This document shows, one piece after another, positions 7,925 to 14,441 of a stretch of 26,039 nucleotides of DNA. Every line of letters starts with the position of its first letter. The stretch's first letter is position 1. This DNA is from Spartobacteria bacterium (GTDB lineage: Bacteria > Verrucomicrobiota > Verrucomicrobiia > Chthoniobacterales > UBA10450): NCBI GenBank assembly GCA_021324035.1, contig JAJPJU010000251.1, forward strand, positions 1 through 26,039, written 5' to 3'. Made by a program: the position numbers and the translations under genes. The notes under the pieces are model-generated. The model saw nothing but the letters and a program-made list of their open reading frames with translations. It ran no database searches and was not told the origin of the DNA.

Positions 7925-8852
7925 TAATTTTTTGGAGTAGTTCGGCCGCCAAAAACTCCCCTTCTGCGCTGCGCCCCTCAACTTCGCCGTGGCGAGGCGC
8001 CGTCGCCCCGAGGTCAAATATTTGCCCGCGCATTTTCATGGTAGTGCCGTCCACGGTGGCAAGCACTCCAACGGGTTGATTACAATCCGCGTGCAGCAAT
8101 CGCAAAAATTCGCGTTCTGCGCCCAAACAAAGTCCGGTGTCGAAATCATTAATTTCCCGAAGCATTTCGCGCAGCTGAACGTTCTTCGAGTTAATTTGGA
8201 CTGCAATAATCCCCTGCCCACCGGCGGGGACAAAAACATCACGCGGCAAAAACGCCGTCCAAAACTCGTTTTGCTCGAACTGGACCATGGCGCTTTGCGG
8301 GTCGAGGCCGAGTCTTTTCAAACCGGCATTTGCCAGAATGATGGCGTGCCATTGTCCAGTTGCGAGTTTGCGCAATCGAGTCGGAACATTCCCGCGGAGG
8401 TCCACGATTTCCAGGTCGGCTCGCTTCCAGCGTAGTTGATGTTGCCTTCGAACACTCCCGGTGGCGACGATTCCGTCGCGCGGAAGGGATTCTAAATCGC
8501 AAGGTGTCGTTGCGATCAGCACATCGTCGGCGGCAATCCGTGGAAGAACGGCGCCGATCTCGGTTCCTGACGCCAATGTGCTCGGCAAATCTTTTGCGCT
8601 GTGAACCGCCAGATCGATGCGGCCTCGCAACAATTCGCGCTCGATTGCTCCGGTAAACAATCCCTTTCGTCCTGCGCGAACATCGGGAATTGCAGTTTTT
8701 GGATCGTCCCCGCGGGTCTTAATTATTTTGGTCTCACATTCCAGAGCGGACCACTTCGCTTCGAGCGCTTGCAAGACTTGCTCGGTTTGAATGACGGCAA
8801 GCTGACTGCCTCGAGTGCCGACAACAATTTTGGAACGACCCGAACGCTTCAT
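7917..8852 (-). CDS. hemC: porphobilinogen deaminase (hydroxymethylbilane synthase)
   Basis: The protein has 311 residues, the usual family length. It carries IVVGTRGSQLAVIQTEQV at the N-terminus, the active-site stretch DLAVHSAKDLPS, the arginine-rich TGSVRRQHQLRW and LRGNVPTRLRKL segments, GQGIIAVQ, and the dipyrromethane-cofactor cysteine in LHADCNQPVG. It polymerises four porphobilinogens into hydroxymethylbilane in the cytoplasm. It sits between hemA (39-bp gap with a small palindrome) and cobA-hemD (8-base overlap), so it belongs to one transcription unit. hemB and hemL, needed for the steps between hemA and hemC, are not in the window. Confidence 0.96.
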   Translation of the reverse strand: MKRSGRSKIVVGTRGSQLAVIQTEQVLQALEAKWSALECETKIIKTRGDDPKTAIPDVRAGRKGLFTGAIERELLRGRIDLAVHSAKDLPSTLASGTEIGAVLPRIAADDVLIATTPCDLESLPRDGIVATGSVRRQHQLRWKRADLEIVDLRGNVPTRLRKLATGQWHAIILANAGLKRLGLDPQSAMVQFEQNEFWTAFLPRDVFVPAGGQGIIAVQINSKNVQLREMLREINDFDTGLCLGAEREFLRLLHADCNQPVGVLATVDGTTMKMRGQIFDLGATAPRHGEVEGRSAEGEFLAAELLQKING

Positions 8853-8860
8853 CTTCTTTT

Positions 8861-8899
8861 AGCTGTAGCGGGGGCGGTCCCTACCCGCAAATCACAGCT
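8861..8899. repeat. small GC-rich palindromic element between hemA and hemC
   Basis: AGCTGT (8861-8866) and ACAGCT (8894-8899) form the outer arms. Inside, GTAGCGGG and CCCTACCCGC pair imperfectly (GTA/TAC plus GGG/CCC, with a GC bulge). The left part shares GTAGCGG with the three-way-junction repeat at 11373-11425, so it may be a decayed relative. The hemA stop codon falls on its edge. It is too weak and lacks the T-tract of an intrinsic terminator. Confidence 0.4.
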
Positions 8900-9962
8900 C
8901 GGACGGACGCAGTGAACTTTCTCCAACCGGCGGATGTTCCGGCGTCACTGGCACACGGTTTATTCCACGGGCAATCAATTCATCAAATTCGGCGACGTGT
9001 TCGGCAATAATCTGCTCCGCGACCGCTACCTGTTCGCGACGCATCGCCAACGCTTGTTCGGCAATCGACTGCAGCGAATCAATGTCGTAGAGATAAACCC
9101 CATCGAGAGCATTGACGTTGGCATCGACGTTGCGCGGCACCGCAATATCTATAATGAACAGAGGCCGGTCGATTCGCTCCCGCAACATCGGTTCCAGTTG
9201 GCTTCGGGATAACAGCGGGACCTCGGACGATGTCGACGTCACCAGGATGTCGATCTCGCGACATTGATCCAGCCAATTCTCAAACCGGATTGCCTGACCC
9301 GTGATCGACTGAGCGAGATTATCCGCCCGTTCCGCTGAACGATTGCTGATCCGAACATCGGTCACGCCGCGCGAGACCAGCGCCCGCGCCGTTTTTTCGC
9401 TGGTCTCGCCGGCGCCCAGCACCAGAGCTTTGCAAGCACCAAGGTTGCCGAAGATTTTCTGAGCGAGATCAATCGCGACTGATCCAACCGAAACCGCGCC
9501 ACGCGTAATATCGGTGTGGGTCCGAACGTGCTTTGCGACCCGGAAGGCGCGTTGAAACAATCGGTGGAGATACCGCCCGGCTCCTCCGTTCGCTCGGGCG
9601 GCTTCATATGCTCTCTTGGCTTGCCCAAGAATTTCGGTTTCGCCGATCACCATCGAATCAACGCCGCAGGCGACTCGGAACAAATGCCGAACACATTGGG
9701 TGTCCTCATATCGATAAAACGGCGCGGCTTCCGCCAAAACGCCGCCCGCGATTTTTCGATCCAGGCAACGCGCAACGTCGAGCGTCGACACTCGCGACTC
9801 GGACGCGCCATAAACTTCGACGCGATTACAAGTGGCAAGGAGCACCGCTTCGACACAACCGGAATCGCGTAACAGACAACTGACCTCGGCGTTGCCGCCG
9901 AAACGCTCCAGGGTTTCGACGTCGGCGGTGTGATGGCTCAAACCAACGCAAAAAAGGTTCAT
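8892..9962 (-). CDS. hemA: glutamyl-tRNA reductase
   Basis: The protein has 356 residues from the ATG at 9962 (MNLFCVGLSHHTADVETLER). The catalytic cysteine lies in LLATCNRVEVYG; the tRNA-bound substrate region has DSMVIGETEILGQAKRAY; the NADPH fold has KALVLGAGETSEKTARAL and ISNRSAERA; IIDIAVPRNVD follows. It reduces Glu-tRNA to glutamate-1-semialdehyde, the first committed step of C5 tetrapyrrole synthesis. The start overlaps the hemX-like stop by 4 bases (ATGA); a start 36 nt further upstream is open but would extend into the hemX-like gene and away from the conserved N-terminus. The C-terminus ends soon after the spinal helix, so most of the usual dimerisation domain (family about 400-450 residues) is missing. 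Confidence 0.95.
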   Translation of the reverse strand: MNLFCVGLSHHTADVETLERFGGNAEVSCLLRDSGCVEAVLLATCNRVEVYGASESRVSTLDVARCLDRKIAGGVLAEAAPFYRYEDTQCVRHLFRVACGVDSMVIGETEILGQAKRAYEAARANGGAGRYLHRLFQRAFRVAKHVRTHTDITRGAVSVGSVAIDLAQKIFGNLGACKALVLGAGETSEKTARALVSRGVTDVRISNRSAERADNLAQSITGQAIRFENWLDQCREIDILVTSTSSEVPLLSRSQLEPMLRERIDRPLFIIDIAVPRNVDANVNALDGVYLYDIDSLQSIAEQALAMRREQVAVAEQIIAEHVAEFDELIARGINRVPVTPEHPPVGESSLRPSEL

Positions 9963-10750
9963 CGGGTGTGGGTTTGGACCGTGAATGTGATTCCCCAAAG
10001 AAGCGTGAGTGCCGCGCTAAAACCGACGACGCACAGCGCAGCCACCCGTTTGGGGGCAAACCAATGCAAATAGCGGCCCTGCAGAATCAGCCCATAAAGA
10101 ACCCACACCGCAACGGCACAAATAATTTGTATCCAAGGCAAGGGTTCGCCGACAAAAAAACCACTGAACAAACCGACCGTGTAAAGCGCGAATCCCCACC
10201 ACAACAACCGGGTAATCGCTGCGAAAAGGACCGTCAGCGGCGGCAGATGATAAAAGATCGAATGAATTTGATGCGTTTTAAGTTGGCGCTCCTGGACGAG
10301 GTACATGACTCCGGCGATGCACGCCAGAGCGAACGCACCGTAGGCAACCAGTGAAATTGAGGCGTGAAATTCCAGCCACGAGTTCGCGTGCACTTTCACC
10401 GGGTGTGGATGATCGATTGGGGCGAGCAACGCCACCAACTGAAGAACCACCACCAGTGGCGCAGTGAATGCGCCCATTAAGGAAAGCCGGTAGGTCGGGC
10501 CAACCACCATATAAAAGAGCGCAACCGACCAGGCGACGAAAATGATGACCTCGAACAGGTTTGTGATCGGGCAACGGCCAACTGCATGGCCGCGCACATA
10601 CAAGAATGCAGTCTGGAAAATGAATCCCAGCCCCACCGCCGCGAAGTTGAACCGCATCGGGCGAAAAACTTTGCCACGCAATTCCAGAACGGTGTGCCCA
10701 ATCGCCACCAGAAAACAAGCCGTTGAAACAAAGAGAAGATATCGGTCCAC
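9959..10750 (-). CDS. CcsA/HemX-type membrane protein (cytochrome c assembly family)
   Basis: The protein has 263 residues and about eight hydrophobic membrane segments. The family signature HANSWLEFHASISLVAYGAF followed by a membrane helix and a QERQLK turn matches HemX/YpjD-like members of the CcsA/CcmC superfamily, with the conserved histidine before the helix. The tryptophan-rich WWD motif of true heme-delivery CcsA proteins is not seen. In Bacillus, HemX sits next to hemA and lowers GluTR levels; the position here, directly upstream of hemA with an ATGA overlap, fits that role, while heme export for cytochrome c is the alternative. Start is GTG. It is the first gene of the minus-strand heme block and is divergent from apt (92-bp gap). 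Confidence 0.85.
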   Translation of the reverse strand: MDRYLLFVSTACFLVAIGHTVLELRGKVFRPMRFNFAAVGLGFIFQTAFLYVRGHAVGRCPITNLFEVIIFVAWSVALFYMVVGPTYRLSLMGAFTAPLVVVLQLVALLAPIDHPHPVKVHANSWLEFHASISLVAYGAFALACIAGVMYLVQERQLKTHQIHSIFYHLPPLTVLFAAITRLLWWGFALYTVGLFSGFFVGEPLPWIQIICAVAVWVLYGLILQGRYLHWFAPKRVAALCVVGFSAALTLLWGITFTVQTHTR

Positions 10751-10842
10751 GGGAGTGTTCTATCTTAGAGGGAGGCCCATTCTTGGCAATACCCGCGTGA
10801 TGCCTGATTGACCTCTCATTCGCTGCCGCTAGCATCGGGTTT

Positions 10843-11373
10843 GTGAGTGCTGACGTCGTCAAAAAGCTTCGCGACGGCATCCGGGATGTGCCCGATTTTC
10901 CGAAAAAAGGCATAACATTCAAAGACATCACGCCGATTCTGAAGGACGGCGATTTGTTCCGGGCGTCGATCGGTCTTTTTCTCGAGCAGTGCCGGGGCAA
11001 ACAGATCGATAAAATTGTCGGCATCGATGCGCGCGGCTTTTTGTTTGGTTCGGCTGTCGCTTATGCACTCGGAATCGGTTTCGTTCCGTTGCGAAAAAAA
11101 GGACGCCTTCCCTACAAGACCGAAAGCGCGAAATACTCTCTCGAATATGGCGAAGCAGAAATGGAACTCCATATCGACGCCATTGTTCGCGGTGAGCAAG
11201 TGGTCCTCATTGACGACCTGCTCGCCACCGGCGGAACGTCGGCGTCGGCCGCAGCCTTAATCAAAAAAGTCGGCGGCGATCTTGTGGCAGCGATTTTTCT
11301 GATCGAGCTCGAATTCCTGAACGGCCGGGAGAAGCTTAAGCCGACCGAAATCATTTCGTTTCTGAAATATTAG
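10843..11373 (+). CDS. apt: adenine phosphoribosyltransferase
   Basis: The protein has 176 residues, the normal length. It carries IRDVPDFPKKGITFKDITP at the N-terminus, GIDARGFLFGSAVAYAL, RKKGRLPYKT in the flexible loop, and the PRPP-binding motif VVLIDDLLATGGTSASA. It salvages adenine plus PRPP to AMP. The start is GTG at 10843; an upstream TTG is blocked by an immediate stop. Its TAG stop shares its last base with the palindromic element that begins at 11373. It is divergent from the heme block and convergent with the DUF6572-like gene. Confidence 0.96.
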   Translation: MSADVVKKLRDGIRDVPDFPKKGITFKDITPILKDGDLFRASIGLFLEQCRGKQIDKIVGIDARGFLFGSAVAYALGIGFVPLRKKGRLPYKTESAKYSLEYGEAEMELHIDAIVRGEQVVLIDDLLATGGTSASAAALIKKVGGDLVAAIFLIELEFLNGREKLKPTEIISFLKY

Positions 11374-11425
11374 GTAGCGGCGATTGACCTCAATCGCCAT
11401 GGCGGCTCGGTGAGCCGCCGCTACC
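11373..11425. repeat. 53-bp three-way-junction palindromic repeat, copy 1
   Basis: The outer stem is GGTAGC (11373-11378) with GCTACC (11420-11425). It encloses two perfect hairpins: GGCGATTGA / TCAATCGCC (11379-11387 with 11390-11398, 2-nt loop) and GGCGGCTC / GAGCCGCC (11401-11408 with 11412-11419, GGT loop), joined by AT. The left edge overlaps the TAG stop of apt by one base. On the minus strand the element encodes the last 11 residues and the TGA stop of the DUF6572-like gene. A second copy is at 24688-24740. There is no T-tract, so this is a REP/MITE-like element and not a standard terminator, though it may stop or stabilise both convergent transcripts. Confidence 0.88.
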
Positions 11426-11767
11426 CACCACTACCTGCAGATCGATATCCTGATGCGCAAGCTGATCGCGAATCTGGCCGAGTAAATCAATCGCCCGCCT
11501 GTCCGGCATGTGGGCGCATCGAACTTCAATCCGGGCGCGTTTTCGGGCGAGCTCCGGATGCGACTCGACGAATTCGCCGTCGAGCAGGAAGGAAACGTAA
11601 ACGTTGAAACGCTCCTGCAATTGAAACAACTGCTTATCGGAACCGTCCCATTTTTCCAGCTCGTTCATCACCAGCACCGCTTCGTCACTCTTGGCGTCGT
11701 GCGCAATCATGTCGATGACCCCGATGCGGTCTTCGTTCCTGCCACCTTTGCTGTTCGGTTCAGTCAT
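11390..11767 (-). CDS. small DUF6572-like protein
   Basis: The protein has 125 residues from the ATG at 11767; an upstream start would read into the queF leader. The core IGVIDMIAHDAKSDEAVLVMNEL, then WDGSDKQLFQLQERFNVYVSFLLDGEF, and IDLLGQIRDQLAHQDIDLQVVVG match what I recall of DUF6572, soluble proteins of unknown function near 100 residues. The family assignment is from memory of its pattern. The final 11 residues (GSGGSPSRHGD) are encoded by the palindromic repeat 11373-11425 and are not part of the family core. It is divergent from queF, with only 41 bp between the two start codons. Confidence 0.75.
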   Translation of the reverse strand: MTEPNSKGGRNEDRIGVIDMIAHDAKSDEAVLVMNELEKWDGSDKQLFQLQERFNVYVSFLLDGEFVESHPELARKRARIEVRCAHMPDRRAIDLLGQIRDQLAHQDIDLQVVVGSGGSPSRHGD

Positions 11768-11793
11768 TGGATTTGAAAGTTCACCGTTACACG

Positions 11794-11805
11794 TTGAACG
11801 TTCAA
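11794..11805. promoter_or_regulatory. perfect 12-bp palindrome TTGAACGTTCAA between divergent starts
   Basis: The only 41 bp between the DUF6572-like start (11767) and queF start (11809) contain this perfect palindrome, preceded by related half sites (GAAAGTTCA, CACGTTGAAC). It could be an operator, but the queF ATG follows 3 bases later, so it could equally be a remnant of a repeat. Confidence 0.3.
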
Positions 11806-11808
11806 GCC

Positions 11809-12279
11809 ATGAAGCGGCCAAGCTCTAAAGGCGCAAATTTAAGCCTGTTGGGCCGAAGCGAAACGAAATTGCCGTCGACACCGTCCGATGCCCGCCTGGA
11901 AACGTTTCCAAACCCGGCCCGCCGCGATTATCACATTCACTTCGAGACCGACGACTTTACCTGTCTTTGTCCGGTGACCGGTCAGCCGGATTTCGCAAGG
12001 ATTGAAATCGACTATGTGCCCAATCGCCTTTGCGTCGAAAGCAAGTCGCTGAAATTTTATCTCGCGTCATATCGCAACGAGCGCGCCTTCAACGAAGCCG
12101 TCACGAATCGTATCCTCGACGATTTTGTGAAAGCCTGCTCGCCGCGGGAAGCCACCGTCAGCGCGCAATTTTCGGCGCGTGGCGGAATCGCGTTGAGCGT
12201 GCGAGCCCAATATTCGGCCGAAAACTCGAAATCCGAATTTCGAATTTCGAAACAAGCACGAAATTCGAAGTCTCAATGA
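11809..12279 (+). CDS. queF: preQ0 reductase (NADPH-dependent 7-cyano-7-deazaguanine reductase), short type
   Basis: The protein has 156 residues from the ATG at 11809. Motifs include the active-site cysteine in CLCPVTGQPDFARIEIDYVP with the following Asp, the family signature ESKSLKFYLASYRNE, and FSARGGIALSVRAQY near the end. This is the single-domain type I form, which reduces preQ0 to preQ1 for queuosine in tRNA. An in-frame TTG at 11767 would add 14 residues without similarity. The last 18 residues (from NSKSEFRISKQ on) are encoded by the AT-rich inverted-repeat element 12221-12369, so the native C-terminus has been replaced. queC follows, which makes a two-gene 7-deazaguanine unit. Confidence 0.95.
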   Translation: MKRPSSKGANLSLLGRSETKLPSTPSDARLETFPNPARRDYHIHFETDDFTCLCPVTGQPDFARIEIDYVPNRLCVESKSLKFYLASYRNERAFNEAVTNRILDDFVKACSPREATVSAQFSARGGIALSVRAQYSAENSKSEFRISKQARNSKSQ

Positions 12280-12369
12280 CCGAAACGGTTCGCTCAACGT
12301 TTCATTTCGGAATTCGATATTTCCTGATTCGAATTTGTTTCGGGTTTCGATATTCGAGTTTCGAATTTT
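12221..12369. repeat. AT-rich MITE-like inverted repeat (CGAAATCCGAA family), copy 1
   Basis: The left arm begins AAAACTCGAAATCCGAAT at 12221. The right arm, 12327-12369, read on the minus strand, matches the 22292-22334 copy at 39 of 43 bases, so the same arm family occurs in inverted orientation here. The 149-bp element spans the 3' end of queF (18 codons and TGA stop) and ends 8 bases before the queC ATG. No transposase is encoded, so it is a non-autonomous or extragenic repeat. Confidence 0.75.
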
Positions 12370-12377
12370 CTTATTAG

Positions 12378-13061
12378 ATGAAGCACGCGATCGTTCTCCT
12401 CAGCGGCGGACTTGATTCAGCTACGACCCTCGCGATCGCGCGCTCGCAGGGCTACGAAACCTACGCCTTGTCTTTCGATTACGGACAACGCCACAAGCAA
12501 GAGATCGAAGCTGCCAAACATGTCGCGGAATCGCTGAGCACAAAAAAACATTTGGTCGTGAAGCTTGATAATCAAATTTTTGCGGGCTCTGCGCTCACAA
12601 ACGACATCGATGTTCCAAAGTCACGATCGGACAAGGAAATCGCGACTGGTATTCCGGTGACCTACGTGCCGGCGCGAAACACAATCTTTCTGGCGCACGC
12701 CCTGGCCTGGGCGGAAGCGATCGGCGCCGGCCACATCTTCATCGGCGCGAACGCCATCGACTACAGCGGTTACCCCGACTGCCGGCCGGAATTCATGGCT
12801 CTTTTTGAAACGCTGGCAAACGTGGCGACGAAATCCGGCGTCGAAGGTGCTCGAATCCAGATTCACGCGCCACTCATCAAAATGTCGAAGGGCGACATTG
12901 TCTGCAAAGCTGTCGAACTAAAGGTCGACCTTTCACTCACCCACAGTTGTTACGATCCGCTCCAGGATGGGCGCGCCTGTGGCGAATGCGATTCGTGCCG
13001 GTTGCGGCGAAAGGGATTTGATGAAGCCTGTGTTAACGATCCGATTCAATACGCGAATTGA
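12378..13061 (+). CDS. queC: 7-cyano-7-deazaguanine synthase
   Basis: The protein has 227 residues. It has the PP-loop ATPase motif LLSGGLDSATTLAIA at the N-terminus, SFDYGQRHKQEIEAA, VTYVPARNTIFLAHALAWAE, IFIGANAIDYSGYPDCRPEF, and the C-terminal zinc site C..L..GRACGECDSCRLRRKGF. It converts 7-carboxy-7-deazaguanine to preQ0 using ATP and ammonia, the step before QueF. The ATG lies 8 bases after an inverted-repeat element that separates it from queF; the gap is 98 bp. queD and queE are not in the window. Confidence 0.97.
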   Translation: MKHAIVLLSGGLDSATTLAIARSQGYETYALSFDYGQRHKQEIEAAKHVAESLSTKKHLVVKLDNQIFAGSALTNDIDVPKSRSDKEIATGIPVTYVPARNTIFLAHALAWAEAIGAGHIFIGANAIDYSGYPDCRPEFMALFETLANVATKSGVEGARIQIHAPLIKMSKGDIVCKAVELKVDLSLTHSCYDPLQDGRACGECDSCRLRRKGFDEACVNDPIQYAN

Positions 13062-13092
13062 CCGTGTCGCGACGCAGCTTTAGCGAATCCGG

Positions 13093-13299
13093 ATGCGGAA
13101 TATCTTCGAACTGACGAAACGCGAGCAGCGCATTGTCATTTTGATCGTGACGGTTTTGGTCGCGATCGCATTCGCGAGACATTTTTGGCAAACTAAATCG
13201 ACTGGTGTGCCGGCGACGGAGAAGCCATCACCAGTAGCAACGTCACCGGCTGTTGATTCGCCGAATCAGTTACCAGACAAGTCGGGGAAGCGTCCGTAA
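13093..13299 (+). CDS. small single-pass membrane protein, function unknown
   Basis: The protein has 68 residues. A charged N-terminus (MRNIFELTKREQR) precedes one hydrophobic helix (about 14-31, IVILIVTVLVAIAFARHF) and a Pro/Ser/Thr-rich tail predicted outside. The arrangement of a short basic-acidic leader plus one helix makes it look like a real gene and not a chance reading frame. It follows queC by 31 bp. Its last 34 bases overlap the convergent NlpC/P60-like gene. No family assigned. Confidence 0.6.
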   Translation: MRNIFELTKREQRIVILIVTVLVAIAFARHFWQTKSTGVPATEKPSPVATSPAVDSPNQLPDKSGKRP

Positions 13300-14441
13300 C
13301 CAACAAACACGGAGCCCTGTTCCTCATCCGATCCTGATTCCTCGGATCCGGGTTTGAAATCGAACACGCCCACATCGGATTTTTTCTGAGCGTTGTAGGT
13401 GCCGTGTTCGCTCGCGCCAATCATCAGTCGCTGGTTTGTCGATTTGTCGCGACCGATATAAATCATTATTTGGGTGATTTCCGCTTCGCGACTTGCGCCC
13501 GATGGATTTGCCCAAAACAAAAGGTCTCCGGGCCTTAATCCATCGAGCTCAAACGTGTCATCGCCGTGACCGAGCACAGCCTGAAAATTTCCAGCTTTTC
13601 GAACCCAAACGTATTGGTCACGCGCGTCACGGGGCACGTGGTTAAGACCTGACTTTGTCAGCACATAATAAATGAAGCCGGAGCAATCCAGCCCCCCGTT
13701 CGCGGGATCTGCCGAGGCGTACTTATAAGTGAGATTGCGCGTCGCCAAGTCGAGGCCGGTCCTAATGAGCTTGCGAATGTCGGCGGAGGACTGCGGGGCT
13801 TCAGCGATATCCTCGAGAGAAATCGCCACTGAAGGAGTTTTCTTGGCAAGCGGTGTTGGACTAACCGCAACCGCCGGTGTGGGCGAAAAAACGCTGGGAG
13901 TCATCTTTGGCGATTCTTCCGTCTGCGCATTCGGAATTGATTGGGGCAAACTCGGCATCGGCCGTGATCGCTCACTCTCTTCCTCCGTAACGTCGGGAGT
14001 TTCTGTCGCCGTTTCACTCAGCGCTGGAGTGGTCAAAGTTTGCGGCGCGTAGATCATTCTCGGGGTAGCACGACCGCGTGGACCGGGATTAATTGGACGA
14101 ACCGGCTCGAAATATTGAGTCCGCGGCGATTCGGCCTGCATTGGCTCCACGGTTTCCGTCGAAGTCCCGGGTGTCGAAGATGGCAATGGCGTTTCACCGT
14201 AAGACGGGATCGCTGCCGGACTCTCGGTGGGCGACGGGGTTTCAGTCGAATAGGAAGAGCTGTCCGGCGACGGTGACCTCCGCCTGTGAGACCTTCGCGG
14301 CGTTGGAGTCGCCGACGGAGTAGGCCGGGTGAAGAGTTTTTTCAACTTATCGCCGAGCGTCTCTTTCTCTTCCTGACCGCGAACACTCGCGAAACTCATC
14401 GCGAGAACGATCACGACCAGAAGACGGCCGTTAATTTTCAC
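13266..14441 (-). CDS. NlpC/P60-family (C40) secreted protein, catalytic His replaced by Gln
   Basis: The protein has 391 residues. A signal peptide (about 1-22, KINGRLLVVIVLAMSFASVRGQ) is followed by a low-complexity Ser/Thr/Pro-rich stretch (about 40-210) that probably crosses or anchors in the envelope. A C-terminal NlpC/P60 domain lies from about 225 to 385. The nucleophile Cys is present in GGLDCSGFIYYVL (Cys253), with PRDARDQYVW and LRPGDLLFW as usual. At the position of the catalytic His, normally H in the pattern before V.IYLG, the sequence reads ITQIMIYIG (Gln324, codon CAA). Active members cut peptidoglycan stem peptides; this copy may be inactive or altered. The start overlaps the M20 peptidase stop by 4 bases (ATGA), so the two are coupled. 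Confidence 0.88.
   Translation of the reverse strand: MKINGRLLVVIVLAMSFASVRGQEEKETLGDKLKKLFTRPTPSATPTPRRSHRRRSPSPDSSSYSTETPSPTESPAAIPSYGETPLPSSTPGTSTETVEPMQAESPRTQYFEPVRPINPGPRGRATPRMIYAPQTLTTPALSETATETPDVTEEESERSRPMPSLPQSIPNAQTEESPKMTPSVFSPTPAVAVSPTPLAKKTPSVAISLEDIAEAPQSSADIRKLIRTGLDLATRNLTYKYASADPANGGLDCSGFIYYVLTKSGLNHVPRDARDQYVWVRKAGNFQAVLGHGDDTFELDGLRPGDLLFWANPSGASREAEITQIMIYIGRDKSTNQRLMIGASEHGTYNAQKKSDVGVFDFKPGSEESGSDEEQGSVFVGYGRFPDLSGN

Noticed and set aside
9963..9998. Upstream start for hemA at 9998
   Set aside because: It would overlap the hemX-like gene by 40 bases and add residues not found in GluTR; ATG 9962 gives the conserved N-terminus and an ATGA junction.
11373..11425. Palindromic repeat as a classic intrinsic terminator
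   Set aside because: There is no T-tract after either hairpin, and the same unit occurs at another site; it may still affect transcript ends.
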